A DNA stretch of 64,000 nt from Clavelina lepadiformis (lineage: Eukaryota; Chordata; Ascidiacea; Aplousobranchia; Clavelinidae): assembly GCF_947623445.1 (NCBI RefSeq), contig NC_135244.1:24428860-24492859 (forward strand), read 5' to 3'. Below the pieces are notes generated by a model. That model made no database searches and was not told where the DNA came from. It worked only from the letters and a program-made list of their open reading frames with translations. Of the stretch, positions 51,134 through 63,184 are shown piece after piece (positions within the stretch are counted from its first letter, which is position 1; each line of letters begins with the position of its first letter). The position numbers and the translations under genes are program-made.

Positions 51134-51825
51134 GGGTTACCATATTTGATAATGTGCAATCCATAACAAGTTTACCTCAGTTGCTTTGACCAACTTTAGA
51201 ATATTACCAAAGTACATTGCCGCCATTGCTTTTTTGTGAAAGAAGGATAAACACGAAACAATACAAAAACAGCAAAGAAATGTTGCATTGCAATACACGA
51301 ATGCAAGTTTTCTTCTATACAGTAACATTAATGAAAACATAAATTAGCACAAAATACGCTCTAAAGTAATGAACGTATAACAGTTCATGAATAATACTCT
51401 ACTCTTCCTCATACCAATCGTTCTTTTTCGAAGATCTGATTTTTTCAACAAGCTCTCGTTGGACTTCAAAAACACATAAAATTCTCCACAAGACGTGCTT
51501 TGTACTGAAGTGTTAAAATTCCTTTCATTCTCTGCATGGTCATCTTATCTCTTTCTTAAAAATCTTATCTTAAAAGGTAGTAAACAAAGTATGTCATAAA
51601 CGAGTTGCAGACAGATTTAAAGCAGACAGTTTTGACGAGCTGAGAATGTTCGCGACCTAGAAAAAGTTTGAACAAAAGTGGTAACCTAGAAAAACTGGGA
51701 CTAAAATACAATTTAAAAAAATCCCAAACATCTTAAGTAGGCTACATTTTAGCATTTCTCCCTGACGCAGATTTGAACACTCAATTCTCTGACATGTCAG
51801 GGAAAATCCTGACGTATGGCAACCC
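51134..51825. mobile_element. TA-flanked non-autonomous element (element B)
   Basis: Ends GGGTTACCATATTTG and, reverse complemented, GGGTTGCCATACGTC, flanked on both sides by TA (51132-51133 and 51826-51827). It is inserted at the extreme right edge of element A, splitting that element's target duplication. About 690 bp, no recognisable coding region. The end sequence TATGGTAACCCTA recurs at about 58017-58030. Confidence 0.65.
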
Positions 51826-52054
51826 TAGTGTATGGTCACTGTTCTTAGCGTGGTGCGCATGTAGAATATGACTGGTGGCAGAATTGGTCTCAAAAGTCTA
51901 AATCATGAATAATGCTCGAGGTGTCTGGGGTCACCAATGTGGCGTTCTAATATTGTAGCAACATTTGCTTACGGTCTGAAGTTATTGGTGAAATCTGACT
52001 CCAAACAGAAACAAGTTAAAGTCGTGGTTTGCTCATTGAACACACCCCGTATTA

Positions 52055-53203
52055 GCCTGTAATGGAAGGGTTGTATATGGTTGTTGGACTTGATAGCTTG
52101 ACCCACTTCACTACAATGTTTGCTTGTTGAAATGTTTTTTGCGAGTGATGATATATGAGTCTCATAAGGTCGTTGTATCTCACCCTCAGACTTAATTGTT
52201 CACCTTAACGGCTTATTGTCTTGAGAAGATGACAACAAAGTTGTCTAACTTGATACTGAACTTCTTCAAATTGAATTCAACAATGGTTACACAGGTATGA
52301 CAACTGTATAAACTGATTATATTGAACCTTCTTTGAACAATTCCTACATTTGAACAGAACATTGGCACAGCAACAGCATAAAAATCTCCATGTTACAGCG
52401 TTGATTGTAATAATAAGAAGGAATTGTAATGGAATGATTGGTTATTGTTGTTGAACTTGACTGTACCAGTCACTCCAATACAATCTTTGATTGTCTGAAT
52501 GTTTATTGTCCTCGATATAATAAGCCTCAAGGTCGTTGTTTGCTTAATCAATCCTAGACTCGTTTGTTCAGCTAAAAGCTGATTGTCTTGTGAAGCCGAC
52601 AAACAGAGTTGTCTAACTTAACACTGAGCTTATCTTAAGTTGTACTGTTCAGTAGTTTGCACAAATTTGTTGATTGTATAAACTGGTTATATTGTTTCTT
52701 CGTTCTGCGATTACAAGTTGATAGAACATTGGCACATCAAAAGCACTTCATTCAACAGTCAATGTAGTAGCATTTTGGGTTAACTATATTCAACTGCATT
52801 AAATTGCTGATTATTCCCAGACTTGTTACTTCGTACTGATATACGCTAACAAACTTATTTTCGACAAACTGAACGCTTGCGAGAAAGGCAAAAATATTAC
52901 GTCACAACAATGGTACAGGAAATGATTGTGGCTCGTGTTACTCTTTGCTAAAACGACACATAAATATTAGAATTGTAAATCCTACATAATCTGTATATTT
53001 ATTTTGGTTATTATCACAATATTATCACAGAATGAACAGCTGTGTATATCTCACGTAATATAGGCATGATATTTAATGCCACGACTTTAAACGATAAGCA
53101 GGAAATCATTGATACGTCATGTTATGCTTCGCTGATTCGATACTCGAAGACGAGAATTCTATATCTTAAACAATCTGTATATTAAAAATATCATCACAAG
53201 CCT
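52055..53203 (+). repeat. Element D, longer diverged copy 3
   Basis: Begins GCCTGTAATGGAAGGG and ends TATCATCACAAGCC, with GTTATGCTTCGCTGATTCGA near the right as in copies 1 and 2. Inside, the left-end motif recurs at about 52425 (TTGTAATGGAATGATTGG) with the following GTCCTCGA and AAGGTCGTTG blocks, so the copy contains an old internal duplication or is the longer ancestral form. Confidence 0.65.
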
Positions 53204-53357
53204 TTCCCGTGTCAGGAAAAGTCGCCTCCGTTTAAAGTCTGGCCCATGTCCACAAACAAAAAACGCAAAATTGGGTTCCAGGCTTAGTCATGCACATTAC
53301 AGCTAGACCAACAATTTACAGTTTTTCTACTCTAGCCGGGAGGAGAAACACTTTACA

Positions 53358-53672
53358 CAGTGGTTCCCAACCTTTTTTGGTGTCGGGGCCGAATTTCAAA
53401 CTTCAGAGTACGTATGGAGCCGCATGAAAACACTCCAGTAATTATAACGAAAATTTTAAAGCATGAAAGCATGTACCAACGAATAGCAACACTAACAAGA
53501 AAAATAACACAAATCACACAAATTTTGACCAATTTTTGAGTTTTTTTTGACAAGTCAAAAATAATTAATCGCCCTAATTATTACAAATAGATTTTTTGTA
53601 TTTTTGTGGGATTTTCAGGGGTCAAGGAGAGCGGCATAAAGGCTAGCTTGGAGCCGCGTTCAGGAATTACTG
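53358..53672. mobile_element. hAT-type MITE, about 315 bp
   Basis: Ends CAGTGGTTCCCAACC and, reverse complemented, CAGTAATTCCTGAACG. CTTTACA occurs at the left (53351-53357) and again right after the element (53673-53679), matching a hAT-type duplication. No coding capacity. Confidence 0.7.
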
Positions 53673-54110
53673 CTTTACAGGGTCGTTTGCCATCAACACT
53701 GCGGCACTTCACAACAACTCCTCGATTCGGTACTTCCCCAATACTAACATACTTCTGTTGATTCAGAAGCTAAGAACCAGACCACCTGATATATTATAGA
53801 TACAGTATATACCAAATTACCAACCTGATATATTCAATTAGTGGAAACACAAAAGTCAGTAAATGTTGAACTACTTTAGTTCTGGTGCTTTTGAACTGAA
53901 ACTAAAGTAGTTATAAAGTGCCATAAAACTGCCAAAATTTCTTTTTTTTTGTTCAAACTGCGTAGGGAGATGTAGGTTTTTTTTAGGTGTGCTGGTAGGG
54001 TTAATTTCTTTTTTTGAGTGGCAACACTGCCACCCAGGCACCACCGGTAACTATTGAGCAGAAAAATGGTTATTCGATAAGTAGTTTGCTTTACTCAAGT
54101 AGGTGAAACG

Positions 54111-54210
54111 GGTCTAATATACAAGTGCACAAACAGATGACATCATGATTCGAGTAGCTGGTGTCTAGCATACAAAGTCATCCTGCGATTGTGCGCTTGT
54201 ATACTACAAG
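54111..54210. mobile_element. MITE copy 3 (GTCTAGTATAC family)
   Basis: Ends GGTCTAATATACAAGTGCAC and, reverse complemented, TAGTATACAAGCGCACAATC. Middle GAGTAGCTGGTGTCTAGCA as in copy 2. Confidence 0.75.
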
Positions 54211-55423
54211 TAATTTATTACCTCTTGACACGATTTTTAATTCTATTTAATTTTCCGGCGTGGCCATACTGGAGAAAATGCTTAATTGCAGTTATAACGA
54301 TTGATGGTGTTGTAGTTGAACACGCTATGACGTTTTATGTTGCCTAGTCGTATTTGACGTAATTATGATGTCACTAGGCCTATGACTTATTACGCCTTAA
54401 GCAGTGTCCACAAATCGTCACATTGAATAGCTGTCTTTGATTTGGCTATCTTATTTGTCGGCTGATGAGTCTCTCTCTTCTGACCATGAAAGTTGATTGC
54501 TCCGTTTATATCAATATGTAAATACAGTACAATCTAACGCAGACTTACTTATCGATTAGATTGCTTTCAAAGAAATGAACACAACAGCAGCAAACAGAAT
54601 AACTTTTATTTACAGCTTCCAGTCGCCGTATACTATAATCGAGGTAATCAAGTTTGCCTTGAATGCACTCGGTACACTGCATAAAAATTAACGTTGCAGA
54701 CCCGCAAATAATTGATTCCTTCCAGCATAAATCGCCTCTCTGATTGTTACTTAAGTTAGTTTTCGTGCTTTTTTTTCCAGTTCTCTATGTACTGTTGTTT
54801 TTTTTTTTTGAAAATGAAATGCGTCGCTTATTTGTGTGGTTACATAACTTCTTGATAATGTATAAATCTCATCCCAGAATCTTCTTTGATCAACTATCCA
54901 TCTTTGTTTGTGATCACAAGATCTTCACATGATTGTTTATAACGCGGATGTTTTTCTAACGTGGGTTTATGACATACCATAAAGTCACGTGGTTATGGTT
55001 TAGTTGTCACAAGACCATAAAGTTGCAACACGTGGTTGATTGTGATCTCTGGTCTATCGATTATAAGTTTCCAAGATCGTGCACACTTTTCACAACCAGA
55101 AAGTTGTTTGTGCTGATTAAGTGTCCAATCCACAAACTTGGCATTTTGGCCGCGCTGATGTCATAAGGTTAGAGAGAGGCAAAGCTGAATATTGCAGTCA
55201 ATGCAACCGACCCAAGTGTAGCGCCTATGCAAGGAATTGTTCATCTTTTCCACATTGAGTGTTGTCGGGTTTCATATTTTAACGTGGCCTCAGAGCTGTT
55301 TGGTAGACATTCACTTCACAATCCTATTTCATGTTGAATTATCTACAGATCCAGCTGAATTGTAAAACATAATTGTTTGTAAATTGTGACATCACAAAAT
55401 AAGGTTATTGTGGAAGAATAGGA

Positions 55424-58400
55424 ATGGTGGTAGAGATAGCTGTAGTTGGGGCCGGGGTGATTGGGTTATCGACGGCTTATAAACTCCAACAAGACATCAA
55501 GGATTGTCAGGTGAAATAAACCTCCGTGAATTCAAATGATTTTGCCGCAAACTGCTTGAATTTTTGGGCAGATTTTTTGAATTAGTAGAAACTATTTTTG
55601 TATAAACTATTCATGTTATTTTGAGTTATTTTTTATGCTTGCTTGTTTTTCACCGAAACTGACAACTTTCTGATTGATCCGCGATCTTTACGGAAGTTTT
55701 TAGACAAAACCTGTATGTATATATATAGTACTGGTACATATGATTATATATGGATGATTAGATCCAACCTTAACTCCAGGAAGATTGCGGATAAACTAGA
55801 TTTTTGCATTTAATCAAGTTTAAATGAATGAGAATTTTCGAGAGTAGAAAATGTTAATCACCGATGGCTCTCACTGTGAGAACAATCCCAATGTATACTC
55901 AATTGACAAAGCATGCCACTAGCTTCAATAAACATCATATAATGAAGTTTATTGATAATTTACAGGTCAACAAAATTTCACTTTTTTTTAAACGATAAAG
56001 CAAGTATATATATTATTTGAGATGTATTTTTTGCTCTGATTCCGAATCTGCCTCTAATTTTCTTTAGCTCATCACATTTTCAAGATATTGTCAAATCAGT
56101 GTTTTCAGAAAAAAGCATTAAAAACAATACACAGCTATGACATTTGGCGCTTAAAAATGTTTAGCGTATGACTTTCTTTTCTACACATAACTGGGGTCAT
56201 CACGATATAACATCCAGCATTGGTCCCCCATCATTCCCTCATTCCAAAAACCTTGGTAACGAACTTCCATAGCTTTAATGTCCTGGTGAAATCGTTCACC
56301 TTGTTCGTCATTAACTGCACCAAGGTTTTCTGAACAGAAGTTCAAGTGGGAGCGCAGACAACCCATTTTGAGAGACATGCAGCAACCCATTTTTCTGTAA
56401 GCGTCAAGCAAATCATCAACTCCTGCCTGAAAAGAAGGCGATTTCGCGTTTCCTAAAAAGTTAGCGCACAACTACTTGAATGCCTGCCAAGCACAAAATT
56501 CCAACCTCGACAATGATTTTTGAAAATGTGGATCCTTTAGCACTTCTCTTATTTGAGGGCCCACGAAGATTCCTTCTTTTAGTTTTGCTTGGCTTATGCC
56601 AGGAAACTTTTTGCAGAGAAATGCGAACCCATTATAATTGCACTTTCCATCGCTTTAACAAAATTCTTCATCAAACCCAGCTTGATATGGCAAGCAAGAG
56701 GATCTACTAGAGGAACGTTTTCGATGTTAGCCACTCCAGTTAAGTACGATTCTCTTACAGGCCAGTCTCTTCTGATATAATGCTCTTTGGTAGCACGGCT
56801 CTTCCACAAACACAGGAAGCAGCAGTGTTTCGTGAATCCTCCCTGCATTCCCATCAAGATATCAACGACTTTGAGGTCTCCGCAAATACTCCATTTGTAA
56901 GCATTGTACTGAATAGCTTCCTGAAGGACTTTGATGCTTTCATAACATTCTTTCAGATGAACGGAATGTGCTATAGGAATAGACGGTTTTATATTTCCAT
57001 TGTGCAACAACACAGGTTTCAAACTTCTCTTTGAAGATTCAATGAAAAGTCGCCACTCATCAACAATGTGTGCTTCACCCAATTTTTGAAACAAGTCATT
57101 AATGTTGTGGCAGTAGCAAAGAGGTCCATCTACTGTGAATGCTGCGGCCAGGTCCAAGTTTCGCTTTTTGTAAAGACTTATTACTACGTCTTTCTCAAGC
57201 AAGTTGTTTTCTTCTAATTGCGATGCAAGCAGTTCTGACTTTTATTTGGAAAGAGACAGATCTCTTATAACTTAATAAGGTCGTTTAAACGTTTCTGGGA
57301 AAACAGAATTGGTTTTGAACTTTCTTCTGGTTCGTATTTGGACTCAGCAGAATTACTCGGATCTGTGGAACTCCCTTCAGCAGCACAATCTTCAACTTCA
57401 TCAGAAATAGATTCAAGACCTCCATGAGGAGGAAGCGGAACAGGAAGTGAAGCATCATGTGGTGATGACATCATCATGCATCATGGTCTCCTCGCTGAAT
57501 CTAAGTTGGGATTTCACTTAGTTTTTGAAGAAAACCCTTTTACATTGACGAGGCAAAAATAGCATTCTTGAATGTGGTCTTTTGGTTCTCGCCATATCAT
57601 GGGAATAGCAAAAGGCAACGATGACGTTCGTTTGTGTTGTCAATTGTGTAAACCAGTTGAACAAGCTGTAGCCTACATATTTGATGTTGTGCCCACTTTT
57701 TATCTTAGTCTTCTAATGGGCAGCCTAAGTACAACTTGTACATCTTTTTGATATCTGAAGTGATACTTGAAGCAGTGAAAGCAGTAAAAAAATAGCTCAA
57801 CAAGAAGTCTGTTGCAGACCAAATTAGAATTCCAAGGAAATTGTCGTTTGTTTAATGCTTAATGATTTCGAAGTGGGCCGCGGGTTTTGTTCGCACCGTC
57901 AAGGTGGGGCATTGCTAGTGTGACGTCATATTGACAGACAAAGTGTTCATACCTCATTTTAAAAACCGCTAGTGGGCACTAAAGAGTGTACGGATTTTAG
58001 GCCACGAAAATATGGTAACCCTATATTATAGCATAACAACTAAAAATTTGAAATGCAAATATCTCGAAAACCCGATGTGCCAGAAACAAAATTTTCGGAA
58101 TCAGCGTCAAAAACCCTTCAAGAATCTTCGTTTAAAATTGGTTGTTGACCTGTGCAATGTTTACTTGGTGTGTTTCGAAGGTGAATGGTAATTTTGTCAC
58201 AGATGAGCAGCCGAAGCGCCGTCGTCTGATTTTCAAATTTCCTTTTGTTGACTTTAGATTTTAGAATCTTGATCATTCTCACAAACGACCAAAGTTTGAA
58301 AGCTGGAAAGAAACAAATTTGCACAAATTTATCTGAATTTCCCCGAGATCTTGATTACGCTGTTCAAGCCCCATCGTACTCTGTGATGAATTTTGAATCA

Positions 58401-60003
58401 AAGCAAATTTGTTTGTGTTGTTGCAGGTCACTGTTTTCTACAAGGAGTGCTCTCCTGACACCACTGGCGATGTATCTGCCGGCTTCATCTATCCGTACAT
58501 TTGCAGCGGGCACAAAGTAAATTACTGGTTTTCTGAAACTATGAAGTATTTTTCGGAAATCTACAAACTTCCAAATGCTTTTGAGATGGGTTGGTAGCGA
58601 TTCAGCAAAATTATCAAATTTTATTCGTTGATTGAATAAATTTTATACATTTTGTCTAATTTCATGAACTCCAATAAATTTGTTGTTTGTTGTTTTGCAC
58701 GAATTTAAAATAATTATGATAACAGCGACGCATTAAAGTGTTGATTGATTTCTATGGTTTGTGTCAAAATCTTTGTGAAGGAGTCCAACCACTTCATGGT
58801 TACATTTATGACGATGGTTTGCACGAAGATCTGAAGCAGATGTTTCCCTTTCATGCACCAATCACAGACAAGGAAAGGGATAGTTTAAACCTTGACCTTC
58901 AGCACAAAGTGACTACGTGGACATGTGACTGCGGTCTATACCTTCCGTGGTTGATGAAAAGAATAGCTGAACAAGGTAAACGGTCATAAGCTTGGTGCAA
59001 CAATCAAAAGGATTGTTTGCACTCATTTTTTTGATGAGACTTTGCCTGGCTTGATACAGTCAATTCCCTTATAAGTATTTATCGTGGATAGGTGGGAAGC
59101 TGGTTCAGAAATGTGTGAGAAGTTTCGAGGAGTTACAAGATTTTGATGTGATAGTAAATTGTGCCGGAATGGGGGCAAAAAAATTGACCAACGACCCACT
59201 TTTGCATCCGGTTCGAGGACAAGTGAGTTAAAAATTTTGTTTTATTTTGAACCGAGCCAAAATCTACTTGTTGTGCAGGTCTTTGTGGTCAAGGCCCCTT
59301 GGGTGAAGGCGTTGTTCCTCACAAAGAGTGCTTATGTGCTCCCTCGCCTGGACACAGTAGTTCTTGGTGGCACTTCACAGAGAGGTTTGTCTCGTTTTTG
59401 ACGGATTTGTCAGAGCGCGACTGTTACGAGGTTGTGACTTTGTTGGTCAGGTGACTACAACCTGGAAGTGGATCGAGTCGACAGCGCCAGGATCTGGGAG
59501 GAATGCTGCAGACTCTGTCCCAGTGTTGCTTATGCTGAGGTTGTTGCTGAACGTGTCGGGTTAAGACCATTCAGAGAATCAACAATAAGGTATTATTACA
59601 TCATAACATGACTTGAAGCAGGCAATTGTGATCAACATTGAATGTTCTTCCTCATGCAAGGAGGCTTTCATGACATGGCTGGCTTACTTGCCTGGGAACA
59701 AACACAGCGAAAATAACTTTGAGTTGACTTTGCACAAAGCTATTTTCATCAATGCACAGGCTATTTACGAATCTTGAAATACTTCATAAAGAAAAAGAAA
59801 AACGCCATGATGAATATCTTGTTCATATAATTCTTTGCAGAGTTGAACTGGAAGAAGTGAAGTTGAATCAAAGAAATGTCCCAATCCTGCACAACTACGG
59901 CCACGGCGGTGGGGGGGTTTCCCTACACTGGGGCTGTGCCCTTGAATCGAGTGGAATACTTCAGAAGTTTTTAGACGAGAGGAGAGCTTTAAGCAAACTT
60001 TAA
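55424..60003 (+). CDS. DDO: D-aspartate / D-amino-acid oxidase (7 exons)
   Basis: FAD-dependent oxidase that deaminates D-amino acids to 2-oxo acids, releasing ammonia and H2O2, in peroxisomes. Exons: 55424-55510, 58427-58589, 58739-58975, 59092-59222, 59279-59384, 59451-59589, 59841-60003, in frame, 341 residues (human DDO also 341). Seen: the dinucleotide-binding start VVGAGVIGLSTA, PDTTGDVSAGFIYPY, LPWLMKRIAEQGG, VIVNCAGMGAKKL, HPVRGQVFVVKAPW, LGGTSQRGDYNLEVD, substrate-site Arg region GLRPFRES, ILHNYGHGGGGVSLHWGCALE, and C-terminal SKL, a perfect type 1 peroxisomal signal. TSQRGDYNL is closer to DDO than to DAO, but IWEECCRL and NYGHGG also fit DAO, so acidic-substrate specificity is an inference. 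Intron 1 (2.9 kb) contains transposon E; all other introns are 60-260 bp. Confidence 0.93.
56181..57477 (-). pseudogene. Transposase-like gene of element E, broken
   Basis: Minus-strand order: an acidic N-terminus (EVEDCAAEGSS, LFSQKRLNDLIKL), LLEKDVVISLYKKRN, CYCHNINDLFQKLG, DEWRLFIESSKRSLKPVLL, YKWSICGDLKVVDILMGMQG, CFLCLWKSRA, HIKLGLMKNFVKAM, LKEGIFVGPQIREVLKDP, then SENLGAVNDEQGERFHQDI and RYQGFWNEGMM near the end. This matches a large uncharacterised animal family whose members end DEQGERFHQDI-x-ME-x-RYQG. Frame changes near 57210-57265 and 56640 and a stop near 56472 break it, so this copy cannot make a full protein. Confidence 0.7.
58008..58030. repeat. End sequence of an element B relative inside E
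   Basis: AATATGGTAACCCTATA is the reverse complement of the element B left end (TAGGGTTACCATATTTG). A matching second end was not found nearby, so it may be a solo or decayed copy nested in element E. Confidence 0.4.
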
Positions 60004-61536
60004 GGATAATATTTAACCTAATTTTTATCTCAGTAAATCGCTTTTGAGCAATCCCACTTTGCAAATCCCTATTCAAGCAATCTCAAGCCAAAGAATACTT
60101 GGAATTAAAAGATATTTTTCTTTTTAAGACCGAACAAAATGAAAAATTTTTTCATTTTTGGGAACTTTTTTCTCTCCAGCTTAAAATTTTGAAGGACGTG
60201 CCACAATTAAAGTCTTCTTAAACTTTGGGATGTGTTTTTCAAAAAGTTTCAAATTTAATCGCTATTTTTTTGGAAATTGGCAATTAACAATAATTTTTTG
60301 TATTAGCGGTGCGCTATATTCAGTGATTAAACACTTTCCAGCATTGTGTTACCTGATAAATTCATTTTCCCCTACTTTGGTAAAAAAGTCATTTATTGGA
60401 TGGTTTTGCTAAATTTTGGTCCAAAGTTAAAAAATTGTGTTTTTTGATTTAAAAAATTTTATAATAGAAATCTTCAATTATGCAAAAAGCTTGCATTGAA
60501 AGTTAATAGAAGTTATTAAAACCGTGTATTAAAGAAGTTGTTGTAATTTTTAATTTCATCCTGTGACGATATATATGCAATCGTAATTTTTCAATTTCAG
60601 TATTATTCCATGCGCTGTTGATATATGCACACTGTACTGTTGCGAGATTTTATGCCGACGCTGCAATGAAATAGATTTTGAGCAAAAATTCTTTTGAATG
60701 GAAGAGATTTTATTAAATATACCTGGCTGTTGAGAGTCCATTCAGATTAAAGGGATGGTAAATGTGGATGCACCTAGACCCCTACGTAGGTAAATTCGAG
60801 ACGCAAGTAGCGACAATTCTCTCTTCTGTATGAGTTTACTGCAAGCAATGTAAATTTTGGCCACGATCTCACCATGGTTATTGAAATGTTATATTACAAT
60901 TGCATGAAAGAAATATATTTCAAGTTCACTACTTCAATTCACTACGGACACTATCTTCATAGCTTTATGACGTATTTGCAACAAGGAGATAAACAAACGG
61001 TTCCCGGAAACGTGTCTCGACTTTTTTCTTATAATAATTATTCTTTCTTTCATAATTCCTTCATTTGTTTGATAACTTTGTTTGTCATTAAAGTCTAGTT
61101 AGTAGCAGTTCTATCACATAGACAGCGCAGTAATTATTATAAGTTCTATGTTTTGGTTCGACATGAACGAAACGTATCCTCTGACTTATGTACTGTTAAT
61201 GCATGAATGATATTGATTATTTGATGTCTATGTAAAACCATATGCCTTAATGTTACGCCTTGATCGTAAGATTTAATATTATTACCATTATCAGTACATT
61301 GCCAGCTCTGCAATAAAACAATACCAGTTCGATTAATGAACTGAGTGTTTGGCGACATTTAATGAAACAGTTTAGAAAGCGTGTCAGGTCAGGCACCATC
61401 ACTAGCGTCGAACAGAGTCCAACATAGTCGCAGATAGGCTAAACAATCAGTCCTAATAGCCTAGACGCACAAATGGAAAACTCGGTTAGGGCAGATAAGT
61501 GTTTTCATTGTTATAGCCTATTAGGCCTACTTCTGT

Positions 61537-61972
61537 CAGGGGTGTCCAACCTTTTTGGCCAAAGGGCCACATGCGATTTACGATTGATTGCGCGGGCCAC
61601 TTGAGTGTTTACTGCTAATTTCTAATTCAAACCCTCACACCAAAATTCTAATCTTAGAAATACGTAATATCTTCTTTTACAATTATAAGAACAATAAATA
61701 TACCAAGATATAGTAAAGTCAACAAAGTTTTTACTACACGTCGACATTTCAATGTGAAGTTTGGCACTGTTTTTCTTTAACAAGTTTGGCAATATTCGGT
61801 GAGATGGACGATGTAGCAATGCGAAGCGAGTTTTCCATATGGCTGTCAGAAATTAGTAAACAAACAATAAATGCCAATTTCTCGGAATGTAAGTTTGCCA
61901 TAAATTACGTAGGCGATTTAGTTGATAGTCATTTCAACAAATACCGCGCGGGCCATGGGTTGGACACCCCTG
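61537..61972. mobile_element. hAT-type non-autonomous element, 436 bp
   Basis: Ends CAGGGGTGTCCAACC and, reverse complemented, CAGGGGTGTCCAACCC, followed inward by GCGGGCCAC and GCGCGGGCC. Flanks ACTTCTGT (61529-61536) and ACTTATGT (61973-61980) are an 8-bp target duplication with one change. These ends are typical of animal hAT families. No transposase is encoded. Confidence 0.85.
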
Positions 61973-62568
61973 ACTTATGTGATGTATTACAGAACAAACA
62001 TCTTTGCCATAAAAGTCGGCTACTCTGGCGGCTATTGTTACAATATGAGCGAGGTACAACTGAAACTGATAACTTGTTTTGTTTCTGCTGCGATGGTTGA
62101 GTTCCCATTCCTGAAACGGCGTCACTATTAGTTGCTTAAATTCTTTCTTTACAAATTACTAAATGATAAAGTTCTCATTTTTATTTATTGTCAGACACAA
62201 AGGCTTACGCCTTTGGGCAAAGCTTACTGAATGTTACATTGCGCAGTGGTGAACAAATAGAAAAGAGAAAAAAAGATTGCAAACATTACATCAGTATATA
62301 TATAGCAGTCACACCAGCTCATGGTTGCGTAATTTATCAGTACGTCATTAACGAGAATTTAAGTTTAATCAGAAATTGTATCACAAGACCCCAAAATCAA
62401 ATCTCAGCATTTATGAAAAAAACGATGAAAAATGGAAAAACTGTTGAAAAATACATGTTAATTAATCCTTAATACTAATTTTAGCATCTGTTGATATTTT
62501 TTAATCTAGAAATGTCGAGTAACATTGCGAGCACTTAACGTCACATATGTTTTGACCTGGAGTAACCT

Positions 62569-62770
62569 TTACCGGGGCGTAATAGCGACAAACCTTGCAT
62601 TTGCAGCAGCATCTTTTACACAAAGAGTACCGGTACCAAGTACCGACAAAGTATCGAACCACTTTTTAAAAATAGTACCGAATACCGGAACCGTCGGTAC
62701 ATTTTTTTGCCAAGTACCGTTACCGACGGTACATTCAAAGTACTGGTTGCCCACCTCTGACCGTGCCAAA
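62569..62770 (-). repeat. Dispersed repeat rich in GGTACC-like words, partner of 27553
   Basis: Read on the minus strand it starts AGAGGTGGGCAACCAGTAC and holds several GTACCGTCGGTAACGG-type words, TTAAAAAGTGGTTCGATAC, GCAAATGCAAGG and ACGCCCCGGTAAAGG. Order and spacing match 27553-27700 with gaps. Confidence 0.5.
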
Positions 62771-63184
62771 GTATAACAACTTTGCCAATGTCTCTTATCC
62801 TTAATCCTGCATATTACGTTATCAAATTGACGTTTGTTCTATTTCTACAGGAGAAGTAGATAAAAATGCTGTAACTTATTGCGTATGTAGAAAAGTTGGA
62901 ACCACTTCTAAATTTATTCTTTTTCCGTTTTTTCACCACGGAATTTGTCAATGAAATGGTATAAGTTGCAAAACAGTTTATAAAATTAAAATAAATATTT
63001 TTTACGAACGACTGGTTCGCAAATATCTTAGAAACACAGAAGTTATACTTAGTCGGTTCTACGACAGTGCTAGAGGTCAAATTCTCTAGCCCATAAGGAC
63101 ATGTTCGTCAGAGAGCATTATTGTGTCAGTCTGGCGTAAATGAGTGTAATTCAAATTAAAAATATTTTCAACTCTTCTATAACA

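Larger units (their letters stand above)
51837..55423. other. Repeat-rich spacer upstream of DDO
   Basis: Holds element D copy 3 (52055-53203), a hAT MITE (53358-53672) and MITE copy 3 (54111-54210). The remaining 54.2-55.4 kb is AT-rich with no supported gene; the DDO promoter should lie at its right end. Confidence 0.5.
55963..58152. mobile_element. DNA transposon E inside DDO intron 1
   Basis: Ends CAGGTCAACAAAATTTC (55963) and, reverse complemented from 58152, CAGGTCAACAACCAATTT. A second shared block, CTGATTCCGAA with TTTTCAAGATATT or TTTTCGAGATATT, lies about 50-70 bp inside each end in inverted orientation. The interior encodes on the minus strand a protein common to arthropod, Hydra and other animal genomes as a multi-copy family, interpreted as a transposase. 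No clear target duplication was seen. A related end starts at 63185. Confidence 0.75.

Noticed and set aside
56181-57477. Minus-strand frames in DDO intron 1 as a nested host gene
   Set aside because: They belong to a multi-copy transposon protein family, are interrupted, and sit between matching inverted ends.
58590-58598. Apparent stop codon at the end of DDO exon 2
   Set aside because: The frame reads GW then stop, but splicing at GT (58590) to 58739 restores the family alignment, so it is intronic.
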